From Streptomyces flavotricini (GTDB taxonomy: Bacteria > Actinomycetota > Actinomycetes > Streptomycetales > Streptomycetaceae): a stretch of 64,000 bases of DNA. Below the pieces are notes generated by a model, which had not been told where the DNA came from, did not search any database, and was given only the letters and a program-made list of their open reading frames with translations. This document shows, piece after piece, positions 8,078 to 16,636 of the stretch. The stretch is from NCBI RefSeq assembly GCF_020639365.1, contig NZ_JAINUL010000001.1, positions 4,926,028 through 4,990,027 on the forward strand. Direction: 5' to 3'. The position numbers and the translations under genes are program-made. How positions within the stretch are numbered: the stretch's first letter is position 1; each line of letters opens with the position of its first letter.

Positions 8078-9352
8078 TCAGCCGCGGACCGTGCGGCGGC
8101 GGCGGGCGCCGAACCAGGCGGCGGCACCGCCGAGGCCGACGAGGGCGGCGGCCAGGCCGGAGTACAGGCCGGTGTTCGAGTCGGCGCCGGTGTGGGCCAG
8201 GGTGCCCGTGGCGCCGGTGGCCTTGGTGTTGCTGTTCGCGGCGACGACCGCGGTCGCGGAGGCCGAGGCGGACGGCGACGGGCTCGTGGAGGGCTGCGTG
8301 GTGGCGGACTTGCTCGGGGTCGGCGAGGGCGACGTGGTGGTGGTGGCCGGGGCGAGCTGGAACTTCGTCTCGCTGCCCGCGAACTCGTAGGTGTTGCCCT
8401 CGGCCAGGCCGATGCTGGACTGCAGGGTGACGTCGGTGGCCTTCTTGAAGTCCGTGTTCGGGCCCAGCGAAGTCCGCAGGTGCACGATGCGCTCGCCGGC
8501 GGCGGCGCTGAAGCCCTTCGGGATCGTCGGCAGGTCGAAGTTGTACGGGTCGGAGGTGTTCACGCCCTGCCACTTGCCGTCCACCAGCATCTCCAGCTGG
8601 AGGTTGGGCACCTTGACGTTGGTGGCGAAGTCCACGCCCACCGACGTGCGCAGCGCCGTGCCGAACTCGCCGTCGCCGGTGAGCCGGTAGCTGAGGTCCA
8701 TCTCCCGGCACTGGAGCGCCGGGACGCCCTTGCAGTCTCCGACGTTCTTGAACGCGGTCTCCAGCTTGCCCTTCTTGACCGACGGGTCCGTCTTGAAGGT
8801 CAAGGTGGCGGCGCCGTCGTCCGCCACCTCGCCGGAGTAGCTCGTGGCCGTCAGCGTGAAGTCACCGTTGGTGGTCGGGTAGCTCTTGCCGAGGCCCATC
8901 GTGACCTTCCAGGTGAGCTTGGCGCCCGCCGGGATCTCGAAGCCCTCCCCGAGCGGCTTGCCCGCCTGGTGGAACATGCCCTGCCACTCGCCGTCCTGGT
9001 GCCCGATGAAGGACTCGGTCGCCGGCGCGGTCACGCCCTCGACCTTGAAGATGACGTCGCTCTGCTGGAGCGGGCTCGCACCTGCGCCCTCCAGGAGCAT
9101 CCAGGGGTGGAACGAGCTCGGCTTGTCCGCGGGGTTGGAGACCGTCAGCTCGAAGGTCTCCGTCGCGCCGCCCCGGGTCAGCGGGCCGCTCGGTACGGGG
9201 GCGCCCATCGTGATCTTCAGCGCGTGCAGGTTCTCGGCGGCCGGAGCGGCGTACGCCGACAGCGGCATCAGGCCGGTACCGGCGACGGCGGCGACGACGG
9301 CGGTGGCGGCCGCGGTGCGGAAGGGACGAAGGGCGGCGGTGCGAGCGGACAT
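8078..9352 (-). CDS. Secreted cell-wall-anchored protein with LAHTG sorting signal
   Basis: A 424-residue surface protein. It has a signal peptide (charged MSARTAALRPFR, hydrophobic core, AYA-A cleavage near 35), an extracellular region to about 330 with two beta-rich halves (a DUF11/cadherin-like feel, one Cys pair around KNVGDCKGVPALQC), and a Ser/Thr/Pro linker (TSPSPTPSKSATTQPSTSPS). The tail has the pentapeptide LAHTG (385-389), a hydrophobic helix and the Arg-rich end RRRRTVRG. LAxTG is the signal preferred by class E sortases, so attachment to peptidoglycan is expected; the only sortase in this window is class F. The ATG at 9352 has GGGGGGAG 7 bases upstream; eight codons of frame upstream lack a ribosome site. 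Function of the extracellular part is unknown. Confidence 0.8.
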   Translation of the reverse strand: MSARTAALRPFRTAAATAVVAAVAGTGLMPLSAYAAPAAENLHALKITMGAPVPSGPLTRGGATETFELTVSNPADKPSSFHPWMLLEGAGASPLQQSDVIFKVEGVTAPATESFIGHQDGEWQGMFHQAGKPLGEGFEIPAGAKLTWKVTMGLGKSYPTTNGDFTLTATSYSGEVADDGAATLTFKTDPSVKKGKLETAFKNVGDCKGVPALQCREMDLSYRLTGDGEFGTALRTSVGVDFATNVKVPNLQLEMLVDGKWQGVNTSDPYNFDLPTIPKGFSAAAGERIVHLRTSLGPNTDFKKATDVTLQSSIGLAEGNTYEFAGSETKFQLAPATTTTSPSPTPSKSATTQPSTSPSPSASASATAVVAANSNTKATGATGTLAHTGADSNTGLYSGLAAALVGLGGAAAWFGARRRRTVRG

Positions 9353-9660
9353 GGTGGACTCCCCCCAAGGAATCACGAAGGCAGGCGAGCAGCGCAGAGC
9401 GGCGGCGGCCGGCAGGGCAGACGGAAGAGGACGTGCGAGGTGCCGCGGCAGAGCGCCGGCGGCGGGTGGTGCGGGGTTCTCGCTCCGGCGCCGGTTCGAC
9501 TTCCTCGGCCGCTTGCTGCGATGAACTGATCTTCACACATCGTGGATCACCGATCCATCGCCCGTCTGTCACCGCTCTGCAACAGGGAGCGGAGGGCCTC
9601 CCACCTCATCTGAGCTGCGAAAACGATGCCTCGCATTCCGCTTTTCGGATCGCGGTCCGG
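9353..9660. other. Intergenic leader of the LAHTG gene
   Basis: About 300 bases between two minus-strand genes. GC falls around 9520-9560 and 9618-9650, suggesting promoter DNA for the LAHTG gene. No convincing paired -35/-10 hexamers or operator could be fixed. CGAAAA near 9617 and CTTTTCG near 9643 could form a weak hairpin after the DUF4291 gene. No coding frame of merit. Confidence 0.4.
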
Positions 9661-10263
9661 CTACGCGCCCAGGTGCTCCAGCGGCCCCGCCGGATACGGC
9701 GTCTCCACCGGCAACAGCGCCCGCGCCGCCGCCTCCTCGCCCGAGCGGACCAGGCCGTGGATCTCCCGGGCCAGCGGGGTCACGTCGCGGATGGAAACCG
9801 TCCACTCGTCGGCGTACGCGCGCGAGGCCGCCCCGGACAGGCCCAGCTGGAGCGAACGGTGGTCCAGCGGGTTCAGGTGCAGATCCCGCTCCGGGTCCCA
9901 CTGGACGCGGGCGGGGGAGTCGTGCAGGGCCCGCCGCCAGGCCTCGTGGTCGGCATGGGTGCCGCGTTCGTAGTGCGACAGGCAGGCGTGGCGCAGCGCG
10001 TGGTCGAAGCCCGCGCGGGTGATCTCGACGGCCAGCACCGTCTCCTGGTCGGCCTTGGTGGCCCACCCGCAGCGGTACATCATCCAAAGGAACGACGGCT
10101 TGATCCACGTCATCCGCTCACGCTTCCAGGCGGGCGGGAAACGGCCGTCGCGCGCCGCGGGCCGTCCCAGCGCGGGCGCGTACGCCTGGTAGACGGTCAC
10201 CGTCGTGTCGGTGTGGGCGGCCCTGATCCGCCGGTCGGGCCGGTCGGTCCGTGCTTCTCGCAT
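9661..10263 (-). CDS. DUF4291 family protein
   Basis: A 200-residue protein matching DUF4291 over its whole length. It has the N-terminal VYQAYAPALG, the very conserved KRERMTWIKPSFLWMMYRCG (48-67) followed by GWATK, then VLAVEITRAGFDHAL and WDPERDLHLNPLDHRSLQLGL. The family is widespread in bacteria and fungi and has no established biochemical role; the conserved Arg/Lys/Trp block suggests a nucleic-acid or nucleotide pocket, which is inference. The start is ATG 10263. It is transcribed alone, 43 bases downstream of the helicase-associated gene on the same strand, so the two could be co-transcribed. Confidence 0.88.
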   Translation of the reverse strand: MREARTDRPDRRIRAAHTDTTVTVYQAYAPALGRPAARDGRFPPAWKRERMTWIKPSFLWMMYRCGWATKADQETVLAVEITRAGFDHALRHACLSHYERGTHADHEAWRRALHDSPARVQWDPERDLHLNPLDHRSLQLGLSGAASRAYADEWTVSIRDVTPLAREIHGLVRSGEEAAARALLPVETPYPAGPLEHLGA

Positions 10264-10305
10264 GCGGTAAGGGTGCTCGGCCGGCGCCCCGGGCCGCCAG
10301 CGCTT

Positions 10306-12783
10306 TTACAGGTGTTCCTCCGCCAGTTCCGCGACGCCCGTGATCCGGTGCAGCGCGTACGTCCGCACCTCGTCGGCCGTGTGGTCGTACCCCGTGACGA
10401 AGCCGCCCTCCACCCGGACCGGCGCGATGACCCGCTGGCTCGCCGCGCCGTCCGCGTTCACGTACCCGATCCACACCGCCGTCCCGGTCAGCGCGGCCGC
10501 CTGCACCGTGGCCAGGGTCTCCGCCGCGCTCGTACGCGGGAGTTCGCCCGCCAGGACCCCCGCCGACGCGGCCGCCGGCTCCTTGCGCACCGCCGTCGCC
10601 GCCAGATCGCCCGCGCGGATCGCCCGTACGGCCGCCGCCAGCAGCGTCACGTCCGGTACCGGCGGCCCGTCCGGCACCGGGGCCGGCGCCGACCGTGCCG
10701 GCGTCCGGTGGGCGTCGGCCCGCGTCACCACCACGTCCCCGGTCAGTGACTCCGCCGCCGGGGCGTACCCCATCGCCCGCAACCCGTCGAGCAGCGCCCC
10801 CGGTTCGGCCTGCGCCGCCAGCACCGTCGGGGCCAGGCGCCGCAGCCCGAGCCCGGCGGAGCGCCGGTCGGCCAGGATCTCGTTCAGCATGCCGTCGTCG
10901 TCGCAGCGCACGTACGAGGAGGCCACGCCGACCCGCAGGTGCCCGTGGCGGCGCGCCACGTCGTCGATCAGGTAGGCCAGCGGCTGCGGAACCGGCGTGA
11001 TGCTGTGCTCGGCGAGGAAGGCGTGCAGGTCGGAGGCGGTCCGCCCGGAGTCCAGCGCCCGCCGTACGGAGCCGGGCGTGAAGCGGTAGACGGTCGCCCC
11101 GCCCTTGGACTCCACGTCCGCGAGGACGGCCAGCACGTCGCCGAGCCCCCGGCGCAGCGGCCCGGGGGCCACCGCCGTCAGGTCGGCCTGGAGCAGTACG
11201 TGGTCCACCGGCTCCGGAAACAGCGGCGCGAGCAGCGGCGCCGGATCACGGTGCTCCAGCAGCGCGCGGCCGTGCAGCGCGAGCGCGCCGCGGCCGGTCA
11301 CCCCGAGCACCTCGGCCTCGGTCAGCGTCCACCGCGCGAGACGGGCGCGCAGCGCGCTCGTCCCCCGTACGGGCCGCTCCCAGTCGAGCCGGGCCAGCAG
11401 GGTGTCGGTGTCGGCGGAGCAGCCCTCGGGCAGGGCGGCGAGGAGTTCGAGGACGCGTCGGCGCACCTCGGGGGCGGCGGATCGGTCGAGGTCGGGGCCG
11501 AGGACGGACAGGGTGCGGCCTTTGGCGTCCTGATCGCCGACCAGGCCCGCGGTCCGGGTGGCCGGCAGCCAGGCCTCGGCGAGGGCCGACCACCGCTCGG
11601 CGGGCGGGAGTTCGATCCAGTCGTCGAAGGCGGGGGTGGGCGCGTACCGTTCGTCGGCCTCCCCGTCGCTGGCCAGCAGGCCGGCCGCGTAGGCGAGTTC
11701 GATCCAGAACGCGGCCGCCGGCTCGGTGGCGTCCAGGGTGGCCGCGGTCCGCTTCAGGTCCCGGACGGACAGGCCGCCGGCCCGCAGCACCGGCGGTCCG
11801 GTGTGCTCCCACGACTTCACCAGCTCCTCGACGGTGGCCAGCGCGGCCAGCGCCTGTCCGGCCGCGTTGGCGTCCACAAGCTGTGGACGGTGCTCGCGGT
11901 CGGCGGGCACCGCCGGGGCCAGCGGCTCCGTCACCCGGTGGGCCAGGCCGCCGCGCAGGTGCAGCGCCACCTCGCGGGGCAGTACGACGGTCCGGGCCGA
12001 AGCCGGCAGCAGCAGCCCGCGGTCGCGCAGCCAGCGCACGGGCGGGGTCGGGTTCGGCGTGACCTCTCCGTACGGAGGCCCCCACACGAGCCGTCCGAGC
12101 ACCTGGTGGGCCTCCGCGGGGGCCTCGTCCAGCAGCGCCGACATCCGTTCCGGGTCGTTGAACAGGCCGGTCAGCGCCGTCACGGCGGACACCGCGTCGT
12201 GCGTGGCGGGCAGCCCGGCGGCCGCCACGATCTCCTGGATCCGGGTCGGCGACATCCCGGCGGTGGCCTCGGCGACGGTCGGCCCGAGGCCCGTCGGGGA
12301 GGGCCGGCCGGCGGCGGGCGCGAGCAGCTCGCGGGCCGTGCGGACCAGCCGCAGCCGCTCGTCGTCGCCCCACACCAGGGCCTGGTCGCGCAGGGTCGCC
12401 AGGGCGCGCGGGAGTTCGGCGCGGGCGCCGTTGTCCTCGCGGGCGCCGGAGCCGCTGCCGTGCTCGCCGGCCAGCAGGGACTCCAGCACCGGGTACGGGC
12501 ACGGGTCCGGGGCCACCGCGAGGGCCTCCGCGGTCTGCAGTGCGAACCGGTCGAGCCGGTCCAGCGCGCGGATCACCGAGGCCCGGGTGCCGGCCCGGGT
12601 GGCCAGCTGCGTGATGTCACCCGGCACCGGGCCGAGCAGGTCCGGGCGGGCGTGCAGCAAGGCGGCGAGCGACGCGTCGTCGCGGGCGCGCAGCGCCTCG
12701 GCGAGGGAGCGCGGGGCGCTGCTCGCCGTGGCGCTTTCCGCGGCACTGCTGGGCTCGGGCAGCTCAGGCACGGTCGCCTCCAT
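10306..12783 (-). CDS. Helicase-associated protein (Helicase_C_3 / XPB-partner) with C-terminal WYL-like domain
   Basis: An 825-residue protein of the actinobacterial family often encoded next to XPB. The N-terminal half is helical (SLAEALRARDDASLAALL, DRLDRFALQTAEALAV). The centre carries the helicase C-terminal-like XPB domain (RVGVASSYVRCDDDGMLNEI, near 640). The last 80 residues (AVWIGYVNADGAASQRVIAP to YALHRITGVAELAEEHL) look like a WYL ligand-sensing fold. There is no Walker A, so it is a partner rather than a motor. The ATG at 12783 is used; the frame extends to a GTG at 12843, which also lacks a ribosome site, so the start is uncertain. It diverges from the HAAS membrane gene across about 100 bases. 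Confidence 0.8.
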   Translation of the reverse strand: MEATVPELPEPSSAAESATASSAPRSLAEALRARDDASLAALLHARPDLLGPVPGDITQLATRAGTRASVIRALDRLDRFALQTAEALAVAPDPCPYPVLESLLAGEHGSGSGAREDNGARAELPRALATLRDQALVWGDDERLRLVRTARELLAPAAGRPSPTGLGPTVAEATAGMSPTRIQEIVAAAGLPATHDAVSAVTALTGLFNDPERMSALLDEAPAEAHQVLGRLVWGPPYGEVTPNPTPPVRWLRDRGLLLPASARTVVLPREVALHLRGGLAHRVTEPLAPAVPADREHRPQLVDANAAGQALAALATVEELVKSWEHTGPPVLRAGGLSVRDLKRTAATLDATEPAAAFWIELAYAAGLLASDGEADERYAPTPAFDDWIELPPAERWSALAEAWLPATRTAGLVGDQDAKGRTLSVLGPDLDRSAAPEVRRRVLELLAALPEGCSADTDTLLARLDWERPVRGTSALRARLARWTLTEAEVLGVTGRGALALHGRALLEHRDPAPLLAPLFPEPVDHVLLQADLTAVAPGPLRRGLGDVLAVLADVESKGGATVYRFTPGSVRRALDSGRTASDLHAFLAEHSITPVPQPLAYLIDDVARRHGHLRVGVASSYVRCDDDGMLNEILADRRSAGLGLRRLAPTVLAAQAEPGALLDGLRAMGYAPAAESLTGDVVVTRADAHRTPARSAPAPVPDGPPVPDVTLLAAAVRAIRAGDLAATAVRKEPAAASAGVLAGELPRTSAAETLATVQAAALTGTAVWIGYVNADGAASQRVIAPVRVEGGFVTGYDHTADEVRTYALHRITGVAELAEEHL

Positions 12784-12890
12784 GGTCGCGTCGGCCGGTC
12801 CCCATCCGGTCAACGGTATCCGCTGAGCCCTCGGCAGCTCCACGGGCGCACGCGCTACCTTTCGGGAGGGTGGTACGGGAGGAGCCGGAC

Positions 12891-13889
12891 ATGGGGATCG
12901 AGAGCGACCATCTGGTCTACGAATATCTGAGCCGGGTCGGGGACTTGGCGCAGCGGCGGCAGCTGTCCTCCGGGGACCGGATGCGGCTGGTGGCGGGGTT
13001 GCGTGACGAGATCGACCGGCGGCGCGCCAAGTACGAGCCGGAGACCCCGGCGGCCGTACGGCGCATCCTGGAGCGGATCGGCACGCCGGAGGAGGTCCTC
13101 GACGGCATGGGCGCGTCGCCCGCCACGCAGACGCGTGCGGCCACTCCCGATCCGGCCCCGGCCGTGCCGACCCAGCGGGGGCCCGGCCGGCTGCTCCGCA
13201 AGTCCGTGCCGGAGCCGCGTCCGGCCGATACCGCGCCCGCGCCGCCGCACCTGGCCGGGCTCGACGAACTCGGCGCCGACGGCGGGGCGGAGCCCGACTG
13301 GTGGCGCGTCTCGCCGGGCCCGTACGGCGCCGGACCGCAGGTGGAGGGCTTCGCGGGCGGGATCGAGATCCCGGAGTTGTTCAGGCACCCGGAGGAGGAG
13401 GAGAAGCCGCAGCCCGCGGCGGGGACGGCCGCCCCGGCCGCCGGGGACGGGTCGGCCGTACGGGGCCTCGTACGGTTCCTGAAGCAGCGTCGGCAGGCCA
13501 GGGCGCAGGCCGCGGCCGCACCGGATGCGGAGGCCGCGCCCGGCGCCGCCCCGCGCCCGAAGCCGCACGCCTTCCTGCTGCTGGCAGCGGCCGTGCTCGT
13601 GGCCGGCGCGGTCACCGGCTCCTGGCTGCTGCTCATCGGAGGCTGGCTCCTCGCGTACGCGTCGCGGGTGCTGGGGCCCGCCGAGCGCAAGGCGGTCGTG
13701 TTCGGGCTGCCGGGCGCCGTGTTCGCGGGCGCGGTGGTGTGGCTGTGGGGCCGCCTGGAGGGCCGCTGGGGCACGCCGCTGACCGACGAGGGGCTGGGCG
13801 TGGTCTTCCAGGGCATGTGGCCCTGGCTGGCCCGCGGCGCGGCCGTCGCCTCGGCCCTCTACCTGGCCTGGCGCTCCCGCCGCCGCTGA
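12891..13889 (+). CDS. HAAS-domain integral membrane protein
   Basis: A 332-residue protein. The N-terminal 70 residues (LVYEYLSRVGDLAQRRQLSS to RRILERIGTPEEVLDGMG) match HAAS-type helical signalling domains that cap actinobacterial membrane proteins. A proline/alanine-rich middle follows, with a conserved-looking PDWWRVSPGPYG segment. Four hydrophobic helices close the protein from about residue 225 (FLLLAAAVLVAGAVTGSWLL and on). The ATG at 12891 has GGGAGGAG 6-7 bases upstream, a near-ideal ribosome site, which excludes the GTG at 12870. No enzyme motif is present. It probably senses or scaffolds at the membrane; partners are unknown. A 268-base gap follows. Confidence 0.72.
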   Translation: MGIESDHLVYEYLSRVGDLAQRRQLSSGDRMRLVAGLRDEIDRRRAKYEPETPAAVRRILERIGTPEEVLDGMGASPATQTRAATPDPAPAVPTQRGPGRLLRKSVPEPRPADTAPAPPHLAGLDELGADGGAEPDWWRVSPGPYGAGPQVEGFAGGIEIPELFRHPEEEEKPQPAAGTAAPAAGDGSAVRGLVRFLKQRRQARAQAAAAPDAEAAPGAAPRPKPHAFLLLAAAVLVAGAVTGSWLLLIGGWLLAYASRVLGPAERKAVVFGLPGAVFAGAVVWLWGRLEGRWGTPLTDEGLGVVFQGMWPWLARGAAVASALYLAWRSRRR

Positions 13890-14071
13890 GGCTCGGGGTC
13901 CGTCCGGCGGGCGCCACCGGGAGCTCGGTCGGGGACGGCGGCCGCCGGGCCGGCAGGTCGCCGAGTACGACGATCAACGCGCCGGCCAGCGCCGGGCACA
14001 GCAGCGGGATCTGCGCCGTGCGCGTCATGCGGCGGCGATCCGCGGGGCCGGCGCCCGCGCCGGGCGGGCGC

Positions 14072-14120
14072 TGACATGTCACCAAATTTCACTGTCCGGT
14101 AAGGCAAGGCTAAGTCCGTG
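14072..14120 (+). promoter_or_regulatory. AT-rich upstream region of the HAD gene with palindrome and iron-box-like half
   Basis: Within an otherwise GC-rich gap are the perfect palindrome TGACATGTCA (14072-14081), an AAATTT patch and TAAGGCAAGGCTAAG (from 14101). The last resembles the left half of the DmdR1/IdeR box TTAGGTTAGGCTAACC; the right half does not match. It lies 40-85 bases before the ATG at 14158. Confidence 0.35.
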
Positions 14121-14157
14121 TTCCAGCCCGGCCCGCCCGGCTCGGCACAATGGGGGC

Positions 14158-14820
14158 ATGAGCTCCGAGACCCCCACCGTGCCCGCCGTCCCCGCAGCCT
14201 CCGCCCAGCTGACGGTCGGCTTCGACCTCGACATGACCCTCATCGATTCGCGCCCCGGGATCAAGGCCGCCTTCCAGGCGCTTTCCGCCGAGACGGGTAC
14301 GTTCATCGATGCCGACGAGGCGGTCACGCGGCTCGGTCCGCCGCTGGACGAGGAGCTCGCGTACTGGTTCCCGGAGGCGGAGATCCCCGCCGTGGCCGAT
14401 CGCTACCGGGAGATCTATCCCACGCACGCCATCGAGCCGACCCCCGCGATGCCCGGCGCCCGCGAGGCGATCGAGGCCGTCCAGGCGCTCGGCGGCCGCG
14501 CGATCGTCGTCACGGCCAAGCACGAGCCCAACGCCCGGCTGCACCTCGCGCACCTCGGCATCGAGCCGGACGCGGTCATCGGCTGGCTGTGGGCCGAGGC
14601 CAAGGCGGGCGCGCTGCGCGAGTACGGGGCGCAGGTCTACGTCGGCGACCACGTCGGCGACGTGCGCGGGGCCCGCACGGCCGGCGCGGTGTCGGTGGCG
14701 GTGCCGACCGGCCCGTGCCCCGAGCCGGAACTGCGGGAGGCGGGCGCCGACGTGGTGCTGCCGGACCTCACCGCACTGCCGCAGTGGCTCGCGGAGTACA
14801 TCCGTACGCAGGCGCTCTGA
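14158..14820 (+). CDS. HAD-superfamily hydrolase (phosphatase)
   Basis: A 220-residue haloacid dehalogenase-like phosphatase. Motif I is VGFDLDMTLID (about 19-29) with the nucleophile in DLD. A helical cap follows to about residue 85. Motif II Thr is in AIVVTAK (117-123), with the motif III Lys in AEAKAG. Motif IV is YVGDHVGDVRGA (about 160-171). Substrate cannot be read from sequence; the family is closest to phosphoglycolate phosphatase-like enzymes. The ATG at 14158 lacks a strong GGAGG, so translation may use a short leader. It is convergent with the small membrane gene ending at 14846. Confidence 0.85.
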   Translation: MSSETPTVPAVPAASAQLTVGFDLDMTLIDSRPGIKAAFQALSAETGTFIDADEAVTRLGPPLDEELAYWFPEAEIPAVADRYREIYPTHAIEPTPAMPGAREAIEAVQALGGRAIVVTAKHEPNARLHLAHLGIEPDAVIGWLWAEAKAGALREYGAQVYVGDHVGDVRGARTAGAVSVAVPTGPCPEPELREAGADVVLPDLTALPQWLAEYIRTQAL

Positions 14821-14845
14821 CCCGAAGGGGCGTCAGGTCCGCGCG

Positions 14846-15097
14846 TCAGGCCTGGGAGGCGCGGGCGGCCCGGCGCTGGGCCGCGGCCGAGCGCAGCACG
14901 CCCGCCGCCGAGATCAGGAAGCCGACGCCCATCAGCATGCACACCGCCCACGCGGACGGGGGGAACGGCTTGATGTCCAGGAAGAGCGGGGCCATCGTCA
15001 CGAGGGTCGCCACGGCGCCCGTGATGAACACGACGCCACCGGCGCGCACCAGGCCGTCGCCCGGCCGCGCTTCGTCGGAATGAGGAGTAACAGTCAC
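14846..15097 (-). CDS. Small two-helix membrane protein
   Basis: An 83-residue protein starting at GTG 15097 (VTVTPHSDEARPGDG). It has two membrane helices, AGGVVFITGAVATLVTMAPLF and SAWAVCMLMGVGFLISAAGV, separated by LDIKPFPP and ending with the basic tail RSAAAQRRAARASQA. The frame remains open to 15280, but the extension crosses the cold-shock promoter region and is not conserved in character. A GGTGA just upstream is a weak ribosome site. The composition and position beside the cold-shock gene are typical of a conserved Streptomyces membrane protein of unknown role. Confidence 0.72.
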   Translation of the reverse strand: MTVTPHSDEARPGDGLVRAGGVVFITGAVATLVTMAPLFLDIKPFPPSAWAVCMLMGVGFLISAAGVLRSAAAQRRAARASQA

Positions 15098-15297
15098 CTC
15101 ACCAGGGTAGTTCCCTGGCCGTAGCAGCCGACAGCGCAGCCGGAGTGCGAAGACCGGTGAAGGACCGGGGAACGTCTTGTCTCCTGTGGAACGCCCACTA
15201 GCCTGGACACGGCGGGTCACCATGACCCGCTGCGCTGTTGTCCGGACCCGCCGTGCGGCGTCCCGGACCCCGACGAGCACAAGGACAGAGGACGGAC

Positions 15298-15681
15298 GTG
15301 CCTACCGGCAAGGTCAAGTGGTTCAACAGTGAGAAGGGCTTCGGCTTTCTCTCCCGCGACGACGGCGGAGACGTCTTCGTCCACTCGTCGGTGCTCCCGG
15401 CCGGGGTCGACGCCCTCAAGCCCGGCCAGCGCGTCGAGTTCGGCGTCGTCGCCGGACAACGCGGTGACCAGGCGCTTTCCGTGACGGTGCTGGATCCGGC
15501 GCCCTCGGTCGCGGCCGCTCAGCGCCGCAAGCCCGACGAGCTGGCCTCGATCGTGCAGGACCTCACGACCCTGCTGGAGAACATCACCCCGATGCTGGAG
15601 CGCGGCCGCTACCCCGACAAGGTGCACGGCACGAAGATCGCCGGCCTGCTGCGCGCGGTGGCCGACCAGCTCGACGTCTGA
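15298..15681 (+). CDS. Cold-shock domain protein with C-terminal extension
   Basis: A 127-residue protein. The cold-shock OB fold occupies 1-65, with RNP1 KGFGFLSRDD (about 15-24) and RNP2 VFVHSS (29-34) plus the leading GKVKWFNSEKG. A helical extension (RRKPDELASIVQDLTTLLEN to LLRAVADQLDV) doubles the usual 67-residue length; this longer form is common in actinobacteria. It binds single-stranded RNA/DNA as a chaperone. The start is GTG 15298 with AGAGGA 6 bases upstream; the open frame to 15238 is rejected for lack of a ribosome site. It is convergent with mqnD and shares a strong hairpin with it. Confidence 0.93.
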   Translation: MPTGKVKWFNSEKGFGFLSRDDGGDVFVHSSVLPAGVDALKPGQRVEFGVVAGQRGDQALSVTVLDPAPSVAAAQRRKPDELASIVQDLTTLLENITPMLERGRYPDKVHGTKIAGLLRAVADQLDV

Positions 15682-15700
15682 GCCTCACGATCCGTTCCCA

Positions 15701-15742
15701 CGACGCTGCCCCGACCCTCTCCGGAGGGCCGGGGCAGCGTCG
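15701..15742. terminator. Bidirectional hairpin between the cold-shock gene and mqnD
   Basis: 19-base arms (15701-15719 and 15724-15742) with a 4-base loop and a single mismatch; left arm begins CGACGCTGCCCC. It sits between convergent stops at 15681 and 15761. Confidence 0.85.
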
Positions 15743-15760
15743 CGTGCGGCCGGAAAACAC

Positions 15761-16636
15761 CTACGGGAAGTCCAGCGCGTTCGGCGCGATGGCCGGTACC
15801 AGACCCTCCGCCGCGGCCCGCGTCAACAGCCCGCGCACCGCCGCGTACCCGGCGTCCCCCAGGTTTGCGGTGAACTCGTTGACGTACAGCCCGATGTGCT
15901 GGTCGGCGACGGCCGGGTCCAGCTCCTGCGCGTTGGCGCGGACGTACGGGCGGGAGGCCTCCGGGTCCTCCCAGGCCATCCGGACCGAGGTGCGGGCCGA
16001 CTCGGCCAGCGCGCGCAGGGTCTCGGCTCCCAGCGAGCGCTTGGCGATGATCGCGCCGAGCGGGATCGGCAGGCCGGTCGTGGACTCCCAGTGCTCGCCC
16101 ATGTCGGCCAGGCAGTGCAGCCCGTAGTCCTGATAGGTGAACCGGGCCTCGTGGATGACCAGACCGGCGTCGACCCGGCCGTCGCGGACGGCCGGCATGA
16201 TCTCGTGGAACGGCAGGACGACGACCTTGCCGACGCCCTCCGGCAGCACGTCCGCGGCCCACAGCCGGAACAGCAGGTAGGCGGTGGAGCGTTCGCTGGG
16301 CACGGCGACGGTCTTGCCCGCCAGGTCCACACCGGCCTCGCGGGTGAGGACGAGGGGCCCGCAGCCGCGCCCGAGCGCCCCGCCGCACGGCAGCAGCGCG
16401 TACTCCTCCAGCACCCACGGCAGCACGGCGTACGACACCTTCAGCACGTCCAGCTCGCCGCGCTCGGCCATGCCGTTGGTGATGTCGATGTCCGCGAAGG
16501 TCACGTCGAGGGCGGGCGCGCCCGGGACCCGGCCGTGCGCCCAGGCGTCGAAGACGAACGTGTCGTTGGGGCACGGCGAATAGGCGATGGCGAGCGGCTC
16601 GGAGGGCCGGCCGGCGGGCCGTTCAGCGGTGCTCAT
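15761..16636 (-). CDS. mqnD: 1,4-dihydroxy-6-naphthoate synthase, futalosine menaquinone pathway
   Basis: A 291-residue MqnD. It converts cyclic dehypoxanthine futalosine to 1,4-dihydroxy-6-naphthoate in menaquinone synthesis. Signature segments are the N-terminal IAYSPCPNDTFVFDAW (15-30), VTFADIDITNG, LKVSYAVLPW, GRGCGPLVLT and the VIHEARFTYQDYGL region, whose His is the proposed catalytic base. Overall it has the periplasmic-binding-protein-like fold. The ATG at 16636 overlaps the stop of mqnB by 14 bases, so the two are translationally coupled. mqnA, mqnC and mqnE are not in this window. Confidence 0.95.
   Translation of the reverse strand: MSTAERPAGRPSEPLAIAYSPCPNDTFVFDAWAHGRVPGAPALDVTFADIDITNGMAERGELDVLKVSYAVLPWVLEEYALLPCGGALGRGCGPLVLTREAGVDLAGKTVAVPSERSTAYLLFRLWAADVLPEGVGKVVVLPFHEIMPAVRDGRVDAGLVIHEARFTYQDYGLHCLADMGEHWESTTGLPIPLGAIIAKRSLGAETLRALAESARTSVRMAWEDPEASRPYVRANAQELDPAVADQHIGLYVNEFTANLGDAGYAAVRGLLTRAAAEGLVPAIAPNALDFP

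Noticed and set aside
13890..14157. Minus-strand frame starting MTRTAQIPLLCPALAGALIV
   Set aside because: The start resembles a signal peptide, but the rest is Arg/Pro-rich and overlaps the end of the HAAS gene; no ribosome site.
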